Source of the DNA: Thiomicrorhabdus sp.
GTDB taxonomy: Bacteria > Pseudomonadota > Gammaproteobacteria > Thiomicrospirales > Thiomicrospiraceae
Length of the DNA: 64,000 nt
Assembly: GCF_963662555.1 (NCBI RefSeq)
Contig: NZ_OY759719.1
Location: 1,198,985 to 1,262,984, forward strand
Direction of reading: 5' to 3'
Shown: in pieces, positions 35,365 to 45,313 of the stretch
How positions within the stretch are numbered: the stretch's first letter is position 1
Layout of the letters: the number at the start of each line of letters is the position of its first letter
Translations under genes and position numbers: made by a program
The notes under the pieces: model-generated
Told to the model about the DNA's origin: nothing
Database searches by the model: none
What the model saw: only the letters and a program-made list of their open reading frames with translations

Positions 35365-37395
35365 ATGAAAAATTGGTTAAAAAAACTCACCATTAAGCAA
35401 AAAATGCGTTTTGGGTTCGGAGTGATTTGGGCAGTATTAGCCATTATTACCATTCAAGCGGCGGTAAATTTGGCCGTTGTACGATCAAATATGTCTGATG
35501 TGGTTGAAAAACAGCAACCTGTTGCCATAGACGCGATTGAATCAGCCTTTTTACTAGAAAAAAGTATGAACTCTTTGAGTATGTATATTCTTATGAACGA
35601 TGAAAGCGTACTTAAACAGTATGAGGCTGGCATTGATTCTGTTAAGAAAAACATAGCTAAGGCACAAGATACTTTGAATCAAAATAGCCTAGAGCAAAGT
35701 GCATTAACTCAAAAATATAAGCAGTTAGATCAACACCTTTTACAGCTAAATCAATTGGTAAAAGAGGTCAAAAAATTTCAAAATAATCGTGCGGAAAAAT
35801 TTCCTGCTTTTAAATATGTAAACGAAAATATGCTATCGATTGCTAATCAAGTTCAGCAAATCGTTTCTACCATGATTAGCTCTGAACTGTCTGAACTTTC
35901 ACCAAAGCGTGAAAGTGTGGTGAGTGATTTACTTGAACTTCAAAAAAGTTGGCTAAACGTCACCAGTAGTTTACGCGGTTATATCGGCTTTAGAAGTCAG
36001 ACCATGTCTGATGCGACCGATAACTATTTAGATGTTTTTGAAACGGTTATGCATAAATTAGCTAAACAAAGAAAGGTAGAGCTCACCATTGAAGAGGAAG
36101 ATGGTTTAAGTAATCTTGCTGGTTTATATGAAACCTATCGCGAGCATTTTATGGTGGTTAAAGGCATTCATGGCGGTGATAAGTGGCGTATGGATGTTTG
36201 GTTTATGAATAATAAAATTAGACCAGTGTTTAGTGAGCTTGATAAAGAGTTAATGTCTATTTCTAAGTTGGCCGTGAGTGAGGTAAAAACAACCAGTCAA
36301 AACGTGCTGCAAATGAGTCTAAATAACATTATTTTATTAATTGTGTTATCTGTGATTGGTCAGCTTGCAGGTATGATTATTTCAAGTCGAGTTACTCATT
36401 CTGTGGTCTCACCTATTCAAGAAATATCAGCTGCTATGAAAGATATTTCAGAAGGAGAGGGTGATTTAACCCGTCGTTTGCCGGTTAATAGCATAGATGA
36501 AGTTGGGCAACTCGCTCAACACTTCAATGCTTTTGTTGAAAAAATACACCAAATGTTATCTGAGGTTTCTTCAACTATTCATGAATTAGAAGTCTCTTCA
36601 GGTGAGCTTCTTAAAATTACTAACCAGGCTAAAACGGGGGCTCAGCAACAGCTTTCAGCTAGTGGTGGTTTATCGGCTTCTATGATTGAGATGACTGAGA
36701 AGTCTAAAAGTGTTGAAGATCATTCGCAAAACACTTCTAGAGCCACTAACGAAGCGGCAGAACGCATTAAAAAAAGCGGTGATATGGTGTTGAGTAGCGC
36801 TGATCAAATTCAACAACTTTCAAATGGTATGGAGGAGATGACTTCTTCGGTAAGATTGTTAAGAGAGGACAGTGAATCAATTGGTACTGTGGTGAATGTG
36901 ATTAGAGAGATTGCAGAACAGACTAATTTGCTCTCTTTAAATGCGGCTATTGAAGCGGCACGTGCAGGAGAGCATGGTCGTGGTTTTGCCGTGGTTGCCG
37001 ATGAGGTTAGAGGATTAGCACAACGTACTCAAGAGTCGACTAGTCAGATTGAGAAGATTATTGAAAAAATTCGCAATGCAACACTTACTACCGCTGATGT
37101 AGTTGAGGCAGGGCAAGAAGCTACCAAGGCCAGTTGTGACACTATCTCTAAAACGAAAGATGCCTTACAGCCAGTTGTTATTTTAATGGATGATATTAAT
37201 AAAATGAGTCAACAGATGTCTAATGCGGCTCATTCACAAAGTGTCTTAGCGCAAGAGATTAATCAAAACATTAGTCAAATTCACGATGTTACCGAGATGG
37301 TGGCAAATGGCTCTAATAGTACTGAACAGGCGGGTAATAATCTGCAAGTTTTGGCCGATAAACTTGAACGTTTAGTGCATCAATTTAAAATTTAA
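35365..37395 (+). CDS. Methyl-accepting chemotaxis protein
   Basis: The 676-residue transmembrane chemoreceptor has a first transmembrane segment at about 15-33 and a large helical periplasmic ligand domain (about 35-315). A second transmembrane segment lies near 318-340. A HAMP domain follows ([31 protein letters not shown]), then the cytoplasmic signalling coiled coil. The highly conserved hairpin tip reads [20 protein letters not shown], then [19 protein letters not shown]. The ligand is not predictable. A sigma-54-type promoter precedes it and a clear terminator follows. Confidence 0.95.
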   Translation: MKNWLKKLTIKQKMRFGFGVIWAVLAIITIQAAVNLAVVRSNMSDVVEKQQPVAIDAIESAFLLEKSMNSLSMYILMNDESVLKQYEAGIDSVKKNIAKAQDTLNQNSLEQSALTQKYKQLDQHLLQLNQLVKEVKKFQNNRAEKFPAFKYVNENMLSIANQVQQIVSTMISSELSELSPKRESVVSDLLELQKSWLNVTSSLRGYIGFRSQTMSDATDNYLDVFETVMHKLAKQRKVELTIEEEDGLSNLAGLYETYREHFMVVKGIHGGDKWRMDVWFMNNKIRPVFSELDKELMSISKLAVSEVKTTSQNVLQMSLNNIILLIVLSVIGQLAGMIISSRVTHSVVSPIQEISAAMKDISEGEGDLTRRLPVNSIDEVGQLAQHFNAFVEKIHQMLSEVSSTIHELEVSSGELLKITNQAKTGAQQQLSASGGLSASMIEMTEKSKSVEDHSQNTSRATNEAAERIKKSGDMVLSSADQIQQLSNGMEEMTSSVRLLREDSESIGTVVNVIREIAEQTNLLSLNAAIEAARAGEHGRGFAVVADEVRGLAQRTQESTSQIEKIIEKIRNATLTTADVVEAGQEATKASCDTISKTKDALQPVVILMDDINKMSQQMSNAAHSQSVLAQEINQNISQIHDVTEMVANGSNSTEQAGNNLQVLADKLERLVHQFKI

Positions 37396-37427
37396 TTTTT
37401 AAGTTTTTAAATTAAATCGCCTTTATT

Positions 37428-37454
37428 AAAACGACCAACTGAGGTCGTTTTTTT
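37428..37454 (+). terminator. Rho-independent terminator of the chemoreceptor gene
   Basis: AAAACGACC pairs with GGTCGTTTT across a six-base loop, and the T-run ends the structure. Confidence 0.88.
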
Positions 37455-37595
37455 ATATCTCTCATTTAGTCGCGTTTAGTTGTAGATTTGTAATCATAAT
37501 TATTTTTAGAAACTATATAATGCAAAGTAGATTTTTACCTGCCACTGATTAAAGTGGCTTTTTAATATACTTTAATTTGAGTTTAGATTTGTCTT

Positions 37596-38399
37596 ATGTG
37601 GTCTTATCCCAGTATTAACCCTGTTGCCCTAGATTTAGGTTTTTTACAAGTACATTGGTATGGCTTAATGTATTTATTGGCTTTTACTTTGGGCTGGTTT
37701 TACGGAACTTACAGAGCAAAGTTTATTGAACCTTGGAACACAGAAATGGTGGGAGATTTACTGTTTTATGTGGCGATGGGTGTCATTTTAGGCGGTAGGA
37801 TTGGCTATATTCTGTTTTATGATTTAAGTCATTACATAGCTGAGCCAACAGATATTTTTAAAGTTTGGCATGGCGGTATGTCTTTTCATGGTGGGCTTTT
37901 AGGTGTCACCATTGCCATGCTGTTTTTTGCTAAAAAGACCAAACAGTCGCTCTTTCAAGTAGCCGACTTTGTTGCCCCTTTAGTGCCAATCGGACTATTT
38001 ACAGGGCGTATCGGCAACTTTATTAACGGTGAATTATGGGGTAAAACAACAGATTCGCCTTTGGGTATGTGGGTGTATGATCCGGTTATACAGCAAACGG
38101 TGCAAAAATATCCAACACAATTATTAGAAGCCTTACTTGAAGGTGTTGTACTGTTTATTTTGCTAGCATGGTATGCCAGAAAACCAAGAACACCAGGTTC
38201 AGTAGCAGGGCTGTTTTTAATTGGTTATGGTGTGTTTAGATTCACCGTTGAATTCTGGCGAGTTCCTGATGCTCAGCTTGGTTATTTACTATGGGGCTGG
38301 GTGACAATGGGGCAGATACTCTCTTTGCCGATGATTATTATTGGTTTATTGCTAATGGCTTATAAAGCTAGAAGTGAGAAAGTAAAAACAGCAAAGTAA
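37596..38399 (+). CDS. lgt: Prolipoprotein diacylglyceryl transferase
   Basis: The 267-residue inner-membrane enzyme attaches diacylglycerol to the lipobox cysteine of prolipoproteins. Signatures are VHWYGLMYLLAF, VWHGGMSFHGGLLG (catalytic His region) and the Lgt motif GRIGNFINGELWG. About seven transmembrane segments are expected. It leads the common gammaproteobacterial order lgt-thyA-folA. The gap to thyA holds an exact palindrome copy. Confidence 0.96.
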   Translation: MWSYPSINPVALDLGFLQVHWYGLMYLLAFTLGWFYGTYRAKFIEPWNTEMVGDLLFYVAMGVILGGRIGYILFYDLSHYIAEPTDIFKVWHGGMSFHGGLLGVTIAMLFFAKKTKQSLFQVADFVAPLVPIGLFTGRIGNFINGELWGKTTDSPLGMWVYDPVIQQTVQKYPTQLLEALLEGVVLFILLAWYARKPRTPGSVAGLFLIGYGVFRFTVEFWRVPDAQLGYLLWGWVTMGQILSLPMIIIGLLLMAYKARSEKVKTAK

Positions 38400-38482
38400 A
38401 GATATCAAAGTAAAAGCAGACATTCGTAACAGCCAATTAAAACAACAGTGCTACAACAGTAGATTATGGCGGTTATAAATTT

Positions 38483-38494
38483 ACCAGGCCTGGT
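38483..38494. repeat. 12-bp palindrome ACCAGGCCTGGT, copy 11
   Basis: Exact intergenic copy between lgt and thyA, with extended symmetry TTTACC...GGTAAA. Confidence 0.95.
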
Positions 38495-38571
38495 AAAATA
38501 GCAAACGATGTTAAAGCATGATTAATCTTGATTAAATGAACAGGCCATTTTGAAAACAAAGCGTATCCATT

Positions 38572-39405
38572 ATGAAACAGTATTTAGATTTATTAACTCA
38601 CATTTTAGAAAACGGCACCGATAAGGGTGATAGAACAGGTACAGGAACACGATCTGTTTTTGGTTATCAAATGCGATTTGATTTACAAAAAGGGTTTCCA
38701 TTAGTCACGACTAAAAAGCTACATATCCGCTCTATTGTGCATGAGCTGTTATGGTTTTTAACGGGCGATACCAATATTAAATACTTAAAAGATAACGGCG
38801 TACGTATTTGGGATGAGTGGGCAACTGAATCCGGTGATTTAGGGCCTTTATATGGCAAGCAGTGGGTGGCTTGGCAAAAACCCAATGGTGAGACCATTAA
38901 CCAAATCGCTGAAGTGGTTGAAACCCTAAAAAACAATCCAAATAGTCGCCGTATGATTGTTACTGCTTGGAATCCAGCGGATTTACCTGATGAATCTATT
39001 AGCCCTCAAGAAAATGTTGAAAATGGGCAGATGGCCTTAGCAACATGTCACGCGTTCTTTCAGTTTTATGTGGCAAACGGTAAGCTCTCTTGCCAGCTAT
39101 ACCAACGCAGTGCTGACACTTTTTTGGGCGTTCCCTTTAACATTGCTAGTTATGCATTGTTGATGCATATGATGGCACAGCAAACAGGTTTAGAAGTAGG
39201 CGATTTTGTTTGGACTGGCGGCGATGTTCATCTATATAACAACACGATTGAACAAGCCAAAGAGCAACTCAGTCGTGAGCCTTTTCCTCTGCCAAAGCTG
39301 GTGATTAAACGTAAGCCTGCGAGCATCTTTGATTACCAGTTTGAAGACTTTGAAATTGTGGATTATGAATCTCACCCACACATTAAAGCAACGGTGTCTG
39401 TATGA
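38572..39405 (+). CDS. thyA: Thymidylate synthase
   Basis: The 277-residue enzyme methylates dUMP to dTMP using methylene-tetrahydrofolate. It has [18 protein letters not shown] at the start, the nucleophilic cysteine in [31 protein letters not shown] and [13 protein letters not shown]. It is slightly longer than E. coli ThyA (264) because of an insertion near [12 protein letters not shown] just before the active site. Its stop overlaps folA by ATGA, so dTMP synthesis and folate regeneration are coupled. Confidence 0.97.
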   Translation: MKQYLDLLTHILENGTDKGDRTGTGTRSVFGYQMRFDLQKGFPLVTTKKLHIRSIVHELLWFLTGDTNIKYLKDNGVRIWDEWATESGDLGPLYGKQWVAWQKPNGETINQIAEVVETLKNNPNSRRMIVTAWNPADLPDESISPQENVENGQMALATCHAFFQFYVANGKLSCQLYQRSADTFLGVPFNIASYALLMHMMAQQTGLEVGDFVWTGGDVHLYNNTIEQAKEQLSREPFPLPKLVIKRKPASIFDYQFEDFEIVDYESHPHIKATVSV

Positions 39406-39899
39406 AAATTGCCATGATTGCCGCAATGGCAAATAACCGAGTGATTGGTTTAGATAACGATATGCCTTGGCATTTGCCAGATGATTTAAAGTTTTTTAAA
39501 GCGATGACCACTGGTAAACCAGTGATTATGGGAAGAAAAACCTTTGAATCGATTGGCTCAAAACCGTTACCGAATCGCGAAAATTATGTCATTAGTCGAC
39601 AAATGAATTTTGCAGCAAACGGAGCAAAACTATTCAGTTCTCTTGAAGGTGCATTAGCTGAACTTGCCGATTTAGGTGAAGCCGAAGAAGTAATTATTAT
39701 GGGCGGTGGGCAGCTATATTCAAAAATGCTTCCACAAGCTGATAAGCTCTATTTAACGCTGATAGATGCGGATATAAATGGCGATACCTTTTTTCCAGAC
39801 TGGACACAATTTACCTGGAATGAAATTGCTAGAGAACAACATGCAAAAGATGATCGCCACGCTTACGCATTTGATTTTGTTACCTTAGAAAGAGCCTAA
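39402..39899 (+). CDS. folA: Dihydrofolate reductase
   Basis: The 165-residue enzyme regenerates tetrahydrofolate used up by ThyA. It has [20 protein letters not shown], the catalytic aspartate in [20 protein letters not shown] and the NADPH-binding IIMGGGQLY. Its start overlaps the thyA stop (ATGA at 39402-39405). It ends nine bases before the convergent znuB stop. Confidence 0.97.
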   Translation: MKIAMIAAMANNRVIGLDNDMPWHLPDDLKFFKAMTTGKPVIMGRKTFESIGSKPLPNRENYVISRQMNFAANGAKLFSSLEGALAELADLGEAEEVIIMGGGQLYSKMLPQADKLYLTLIDADINGDTFFPDWTQFTWNEIAREQHAKDDRHAYAFDFVTLERA

Positions 39900-39908
39900 G
39901 ATTGCTTG

Positions 39909-40706
39909 TTATTGATTAGGCTGTGGTTTCAATAGCAGTAATACAAAAATTATGGTGGCGGTTGTTACAATACTTGGGCCGGTTGGTAGATCTACTTGAT
40001 AAGAAAGTAGCAGGCCTGTCAAAATCGATAAGCAACCAATTAAAATACTGTAAATCAGCATCTGTTCTGGAGAGCTAGATAAACGTCTTGCCGCTGCAGC
40101 AGGAATAATCAATAACGAAGTCACCAATAATACCCCTACGATTTTCATCGATAATGCAATCATAAACGCAAGCAATAACACAAACAGTAATTGCACTCGT
40201 TTTATGTTTACCCCTTCCACTTGAGCCAGTTCTGGATTGAGGGTGACATTTAATAACGACTGCCAGTGTTGGGCGTAAAATAGCAAGATCAATACGCTGG
40301 TTAATAAAATCAAACCTAAATCGACCTCGTTAATACTCAAAATATCTCCAAATAGATAGGACATTAAATCTACTTGGATATTGTCTTGCAGGCTAATTAA
40401 AATCAGACCAAAAGCCAAGCTGCTGTGAGCTAAAATGCCTAATAAAGTGTCAGATGAGAGCTGTTTAAAGTGGCTTAGCCAAAAAATCATTGCCGCCACG
40501 AGCATAGAGACAATAATCACACTTAAGGTTAGATCCAATTGTAAAAATAGCCCAATACTAATTCCTAAAAGAGCCGAGTGAGCTAAGGTCGCTCCAAAAT
40601 AAGATTGGCGTTGCCAAACCATAAAGACCCCAAGTGGGGCTGAGATAATGGCAAGCCCAATACCGCCAATTAAGGCGAAAAGCATAAAGTCAGGTAGCCA
40701 GGCCAT
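39909..40706 (-). CDS. znuB: Zinc ABC transporter permease ZnuB
   Basis: The 265-residue protein with about eight transmembrane helices is the membrane channel of a high-affinity metal (zinc) importer of the ABC-3 family. The family pattern is seen in GVFMVWQRQSYFGATLAHSA and MKIVGVLLVTSLLIIPAAAA. Its start overlaps the znuC stop by one base (TAATG). The adjacent His-rich ZnuC and ZnuA support zinc as substrate. Confidence 0.93.
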   Translation of the reverse strand: MAWLPDFMLFALIGGIGLAIISAPLGVFMVWQRQSYFGATLAHSALLGISIGLFLQLDLTLSVIIVSMLVAAMIFWLSHFKQLSSDTLLGILAHSSLAFGLILISLQDNIQVDLMSYLFGDILSINEVDLGLILLTSVLILLFYAQHWQSLLNVTLNPELAQVEGVNIKRVQLLFVLLLAFMIALSMKIVGVLLVTSLLIIPAAAARRLSSSPEQMLIYSILIGCLSILTGLLLSYQVDLPTGPSIVTTATIIFVLLLLKPQPNQ

Positions 40707-41575
40707 TATGATGTTTTTCCGTGATTGATTGTTGATGTGTGCGAGTGTTCATGTTCGTGATTGTGGTCGTCGCTATTATGGTGTAAGCCGTGAGTGTGTT
40801 CACACACGTCATTATTGTGATGATGCTCATAAAATGCCAAACTTTCTGATAAATCACCAAACAGTGCTTTAAATTCGGATGATTTACTGACACTTTGTGG
40901 ATGCCCAGTGCAACACATATGTTGATTTAAGCAGAGTACTTCGTCGGTGTGTTTCATTACAATATGTAAATCATGGCTTACCATCAAAATACCACAACCG
41001 TACTCATGTCTAATTTTATTGATGTAGTCGTAAATTTCAGTTTGGCCTTGTAAGTCAACCCCTTGAACAGGTTCGTCTAGTACCAGCAAATTGGGTTTAC
41101 GTATAAGTGCACGGGCTAAAAGAATACGTTGCATTTCGCCGCCAGAGACTTTTTGTATAGGTTGTTTGAGTAGTTCTGTAATATCAAGATCATCGGTCGT
41201 TTTATTTATCAATGTGTTAAAATATTCTGCCTTTGATTGTCCGCCAAATAGTTTTTGAAATACATTTTGGTTGGGTAAACCTAGTTGCAAAAAGCGTTCT
41301 ACTGTCATAGGCAAGGTTGGATCAATTTGAATTTTTTGTGGCATAAAACCAATATGTAAATTCTTTTGACGAGTTACCGAGCCTTGAGTTGGTTCAATTA
41401 GACCTAACAAAATTTTAAGTAAGGTTGATTTACCCGCTCCGTTTGGGCCGATTAAGGTCACTATTTGTTTAGGGTAAACTTGAAGCGATATCTGTTGCAG
41501 TACCTGAGTTGAGTTAAACTGGTGAGAGACCTTTTCTGCTTGAATCAGGGGTTGCTGGGTTTGTGAGAACTGCAC
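40706..41575 (-). CDS. znuC: Zinc ABC transporter ATPase ZnuC with His-rich tail
   Basis: The 289-residue ATPase has Walker A IGPNGAGKST, signature VSGGEMQR and Walker B LLVLDEPVQGVD. The last 45 residues are an extended His/Asp/Glu-rich tail (HHHNNDVCEHTHG, DDHNHEHEHSHTS) that probably binds zinc on the cytoplasmic side. It is divergent from znuA across 105 bases. I found no convincing Zur palindrome there. Confidence 0.94.
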   Translation of the reverse strand: MQFSQTQQPLIQAEKVSHQFNSTQVLQQISLQVYPKQIVTLIGPNGAGKSTLLKILLGLIEPTQGSVTRQKNLHIGFMPQKIQIDPTLPMTVERFLQLGLPNQNVFQKLFGGQSKAEYFNTLINKTTDDLDITELLKQPIQKVSGGEMQRILLARALIRKPNLLVLDEPVQGVDLQGQTEIYDYINKIRHEYGCGILMVSHDLHIVMKHTDEVLCLNQHMCCTGHPQSVSKSSEFKALFGDLSESLAFYEHHHNNDVCEHTHGLHHNSDDHNHEHEHSHTSTINHGKTS

Positions 41576-41680
41576 GATGACAAGAGCCTTTTAATACAAA
41601 AAATACATTCAAACTTAGGTTGATTTATCGCCAGTAAAATAGGCAAAAGCAAGCTTAACTAAGCAAGGAATAAAAACATT

Positions 41681-42715
41681 GTGAATATTTTATCGAGTTT
41701 ACAGCATAAAGTCCGAAAAGAATTAACGTTACACAAAAGCATTGTACTTGGTGGCTTGCTATTCGCCATGGTTTTTTCTTCAGCGGCGAACGCATTAAAT
41801 ATTACGGTTTCCATTCCGCCATTAGCGGGGATGATTAAACCTTTACTGTCTGATGATGATCATATTGAGGTTTTACTTAAACCCGGAGCAAGTCCACATG
41901 GTTTTCAGTTAAAGCCTTCTAATATTAAAACATTGAAAGAAAGTGATTTAGTGTTGTGGGTAGGTACTCCTGTTGACCATTGGATGAAAAAACCACTGCA
42001 AAATATTACGGTGCCAAAGCAGTCTTTGTTGAGTGTTCCTGATGTAGAGCAATTGGCTATAAGACAAGGTGGGTTGTGGGAGCGAAAAAAACACCATCAT
42101 GACGAGGACGAGGATGAGCATGAACATGAACATGAACATGAACATGAATCGTCACACAATTCAGAAATGAGTCAAATGGATGGCCATATTTGGATGTCGT
42201 TCAATAACGCTCAAAGCTTCATTAAAGTGGTTTCTGACCAGCTGCAATTACTTAAACCTCAGCAAGCAAAGATTATTCAACAAAAAACTCAAGATTGGTT
42301 GTTGCAGTTAGCCATGGTTGATTTAAAAATACAAAGCCAATTAACGCCAGTTAAAGATGTGCCTTATATGGTATTGCACGATGCATTTCACTATTTTTCA
42401 AACCGATATAATTTAAATGGCATTGGTTCTATTCAGTTAAACCCAACGATTTCTCCAAGTTTAAAACGAGTGGCTGAGCTACGTGAAAAGATTAAACAAG
42501 GTGATGTCCGATGTGTCTTTAAAGAGCCACAGTTTCCAGCTAAACGAGTTTATGCCGTAACTAAAAATCTTAAAGTTAAAGTAGGTAGTTTAGACCCAAT
42601 TGGCTTGGTTTCTAAAGAGTATCAGCAAAAAAATAGTGCGGATTATCTACCGTATGATGTTTTTTTGGAGCAGCTATCTAATCAGTTTTACGACTGTTTA
42701 TCGCAAACTAAATAA
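41681..42715 (+). CDS. znuA: Zinc ABC transporter substrate-binding protein ZnuA
   Basis: The 344-residue periplasmic zinc-capture protein starts at GTG behind AAGGAAT. It has a signal peptide ending ANA (about residue 38). Metal ligand histidines are expected in GASPHGFQLKPS, DGHIWMSF and LHDAFHYFSNRY. The mobile loop near residues 133-162 is rich in His and Glu (KKHHHDEDEDE, then an HE repeat from hexanucleotide units). It is divergent from znuCB and followed by a P-loop gene 15 bases later, likely one operon. Confidence 0.95.
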   Translation: MNILSSLQHKVRKELTLHKSIVLGGLLFAMVFSSAANALNITVSIPPLAGMIKPLLSDDDHIEVLLKPGASPHGFQLKPSNIKTLKESDLVLWVGTPVDHWMKKPLQNITVPKQSLLSVPDVEQLAIRQGGLWERKKHHHDEDEDEHEHEHEHEHESSHNSEMSQMDGHIWMSFNNAQSFIKVVSDQLQLLKPQQAKIIQQKTQDWLLQLAMVDLKIQSQLTPVKDVPYMVLHDAFHYFSNRYNLNGIGSIQLNPTISPSLKRVAELREKIKQGDVRCVFKEPQFPAKRVYAVTKNLKVKVGSLDPIGLVSKEYQQKNSADYLPYDVFLEQLSNQFYDCLSQTK

Positions 42716-42730
42716 ACTGGTAAACATTAG

Positions 42731-43582
42731 GTGAGTAGCATTCAAAATCAAAACATTGTGTTATTAGGTTTGCCAGGTTCCGGAAAAAGCAAGGTTGCCC
42801 AGGCGTTACAGAACCAATTTGGTTGTAAAGTGTTGTTCAAAGAAGATGTAAAAGTTGAAAATAAACAGATTCAATTTACCAGGCCTGGTAGTTATGAATG
42901 GCATGATTTAGATTGTTTGCCTGACTTATTAACTCAAAATTTAGGCGGTATTGGTTTTTGTGATGTTCATGTCTATTGCATCATTGATATTAGGTCGGTT
43001 TTGCCAATGGAAACTTTGCTCTGGGCAAATAACATGTTGCAAAAAATGATAAATGTAGCTGATGGCATTGTCTTTAGTTTTTCTGAAAACAGCTCTTTAA
43101 ATGACCAGGCTTGGTGGGGTAGCTGGATTAAAAAACAGACCGCCAATAGTCAAATACCGATTGTTCGAATGCTAAATCAAAATTTACCCAGTAACTTTAG
43201 TGGTTTTGAAAAGAGAGCAGTAGGGCAAGTTAATGTTGCTGATGATGTTACGGTTGATAATAAGGGGCTAGATAATTCAACAAATAATCAGTTAACAGAA
43301 CAAAAAAATGAGTGTTTTGATTTTACTCTTGAACGAGTCATGCTTGACCATCTACTGATGGTTTTAGATAACGCACGGCAAAATCACGGCATAAATATTA
43401 CCCGAGTAACGGGGGTATTAAATACCTTTGAGTATGCCAACTTAGTACAGATTGAAGGAACTCCATATCGTTGGGATACCTTTGCTGCAGATTCAGAAGA
43501 AAAAATTGGAACGCTTACAGTTTGCGGAACAGGACTTAACCAGGCCTGGTTAACCGAAATGATACAGGCCTGTAAGGTCTAA
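42731..43582 (+). CDS. Degenerate CobW/COG0523-like P-loop protein linked to zinc uptake
   Basis: The 283-residue protein starts at GTG, 15 bases after znuA. It has a P-loop (LLGLPGSGKSKVAQAL) at residues 12-27. Its C-terminal 60 residues (RVTGVLNTFEYANLVQIEG, YRWDTF, TEMIQAC) resemble the CobW C-terminal domain of COG0523 metallochaperone GTPases. It lacks the CxCC metal motif and has no recognisable NKxD guanine-specificity motif, with ADGIVFSFSENS at the expected place. It may be a diverged zinc chaperone or regulator; function is inferred from context. Exact palindromes at 42878 and 43539 encode TRPGS and NQAWL. Confidence 0.6.
   Translation: MSSIQNQNIVLLGLPGSGKSKVAQALQNQFGCKVLFKEDVKVENKQIQFTRPGSYEWHDLDCLPDLLTQNLGGIGFCDVHVYCIIDIRSVLPMETLLWANNMLQKMINVADGIVFSFSENSSLNDQAWWGSWIKKQTANSQIPIVRMLNQNLPSNFSGFEKRAVGQVNVADDVTVDNKGLDNSTNNQLTEQKNECFDFTLERVMLDHLLMVLDNARQNHGINITRVTGVLNTFEYANLVQIEGTPYRWDTFAADSEEKIGTLTVCGTGLNQAWLTEMIQACKV
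42878..42889. repeat. 12-bp palindrome ACCAGGCCTGGT, copy 12
   Basis: Exact copy near the 5' end of the P-loop gene, read as Thr-Arg-Pro-Gly. Confidence 0.95.
43539..43550. repeat. 12-bp palindrome ACCAGGCCTGGT, copy 13
   Basis: Exact copy near the 3' end of the same gene, read as Asn-Gln-Ala-Trp-Leu. A related partial palindrome (ACAGGCCTGTAA) follows at about 43563. Confidence 0.95.
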
Positions 43583-43741
43583 TTAATTAAAGCTTAATCA
43601 ATATAATCATTTGTTCTTACTTGTAAGACAAAACTAGTGTAAATACCCTGTAGTTACTGGTGAAGAGTTGAGCTTAGGGATAGACTTTTAGTTAATAACC
43701 CACTAAAATACTCAGATATTAAAATTAGGTGAATTAGAACA

Positions 43742-45253
43742 ATGGCTAACGCAGCGAAAATAACCGAATTACAGCCTGAAACTAGGGTGGATGAAAGCGA
43801 CTATGAAGAGATCAATGCTCTGCTTTCTAAAAATCAACACTACAAAGAAGGCTTTGTTACATCGACCAATGTTGAGACTTTTGCAAAAGGCTTAAACGAA
43901 GAGGTTGTGCGAGCTATTTCAGCGAAAAAGAATGAACCTGAATGGATGCTTGATTTTCGTTTAAAAGCTTTTGCACACTGGAAAACTTTAGAAGAGCCAC
44001 ATTGGGCTAAAGCAGAATATACTTCCTTAGACTATCAGGACTATAGTTATTATTCGGCTCCAGAATGTGGTTCATGTGCTGGTTCGTGCGACACAGATGG
44101 GCAGAGCAATGAAATCGATGCAGAAGTTGCTAAAGCCTTTGCAGAATTAGGTGTACCAATTACGGGTGACGATTCTAATGTTGCAGTAGATGCTATTTTT
44201 GATTCAATTTCAGTTTCTACCACTAAACGTGAAGATTTAGCCGAGCTTGGTATTATCTTTTGTTCATTCTCTGAGGCGGTTCACGACTACCCAGACTTGG
44301 TACAAAAGTATATTGGTTCGGTTGTACCGTATCACGATAATTTTTTTGCGGCCTTAAACTCAGCAGTCGCTTCTGATGGAACCTTTGTATACATTCCAGA
44401 GAACGTGCGTTGCCCAATTGATTTATCTACCTATTTCCGTATTAACGAAGCTAAAACGGGTCAGTTTGAACGTACTATCGTCGTTGCAGATAAAGGTAGT
44501 TATGTAAGTTATCTAGAGGGTTGTTCGGCTCCAGTAAGAGATACCTACCAACTGCACGCTGCAGTGGTTGAGGTTATTGTGCATGAAGATGCTGAGGTAA
44601 AATACTCAACCGTTCAAAACTGGTACCCAGGTGATGATGACTGCCAAGGTGGTATTTTAAACTTTGTAACCAAACGCGGAATCTGTGAAGGTAAAAACTC
44701 AAAGTTATCTTGGACTCAAGCAGAAACAGGTTCAGCCATTACTTGGAAGTATCCAAGCTGTATATTAAAAGGTGATAACTCAATTGGTGAGTTTTACTCT
44801 GTTGCTTTAACTAATCGTAGACAGCAGGCAGATACTGGTACCAAGATGATTCATATTGGTAAAAACACTCGCAGTACGATTATCTCAAAAGGGCTATCTG
44901 CTGGTAAGAGTGATAACACTTACCGTGGTTTGGTTAAAATTTTACCCAGTGCCGAAGGGGCGAGAAACTTTACCCAATGTGACTCAATGTTAATTGGTGA
45001 TAAATGTGGTGCACATACTTTCCCTTACATTGAAGTAGAGAATCCAACAGCTCAAATTGAGCATGAGGCAACTACATCGCGTATTGGTGAAGATCAGTTG
45101 TTTTATTGCAAACAGCGTGGAATTAGCGAACAAGATGCTATCTCTATGATTGTAAATGGTTTCTGTAAAGAGGTATTTAGCGAATTACCACTTGAATTTG
45201 CTCAAGAAGCCGAAGAGTTATTAGCGATTAGTTTAGAAGGGTCTGTTGGATAA
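43742..45253 (+). CDS. sufB: Fe-S cluster assembly scaffold SufB
   Basis: The 503-residue SufB is a scaffold subunit of the SufBC2D complex that builds Fe-S clusters under stress or as the main pathway. It has [16 protein letters not shown] near residue 64, a Cys-rich loop [10 protein letters not shown] near 110, [20 protein letters not shown], and [20 protein letters not shown] near the C-terminus. AGGTGA precedes the ATG. It is the first gene of sufBCDS. No iscR or sufR regulator and no sufA, sufE or sufU gene are adjacent. Confidence 0.96.
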   Translation: MANAAKITELQPETRVDESDYEEINALLSKNQHYKEGFVTSTNVETFAKGLNEEVVRAISAKKNEPEWMLDFRLKAFAHWKTLEEPHWAKAEYTSLDYQDYSYYSAPECGSCAGSCDTDGQSNEIDAEVAKAFAELGVPITGDDSNVAVDAIFDSISVSTTKREDLAELGIIFCSFSEAVHDYPDLVQKYIGSVVPYHDNFFAALNSAVASDGTFVYIPENVRCPIDLSTYFRINEAKTGQFERTIVVADKGSYVSYLEGCSAPVRDTYQLHAAVVEVIVHEDAEVKYSTVQNWYPGDDDCQGGILNFVTKRGICEGKNSKLSWTQAETGSAITWKYPSCILKGDNSIGEFYSVALTNRRQQADTGTKMIHIGKNTRSTIISKGLSAGKSDNTYRGLVKILPSAEGARNFTQCDSMLIGDKCGAHTFPYIEVENPTAQIEHEATTSRIGEDQLFYCKQRGISEQDAISMIVNGFCKEVFSELPLEFAQEAEELLAISLEGSVG

Positions 45254-45313
45254 TTTACATTATTCAATTAGATACATTATTGACAGAATTTATAAATCAA
45301 AAGTATTGATACC

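Noticed and set aside
41576..41680. Expected Zur operator between znuC and znuA
   Set aside because: No palindrome close to the Zur consensus could be read in the 105-base divergent gap, so I do not claim one.
41948..42145. Minus-strand frame encoding Met/Phe repeats opposite znuA
   Set aside because: It is the reverse of the His/Glu hexanucleotide repeat and has no support of its own.
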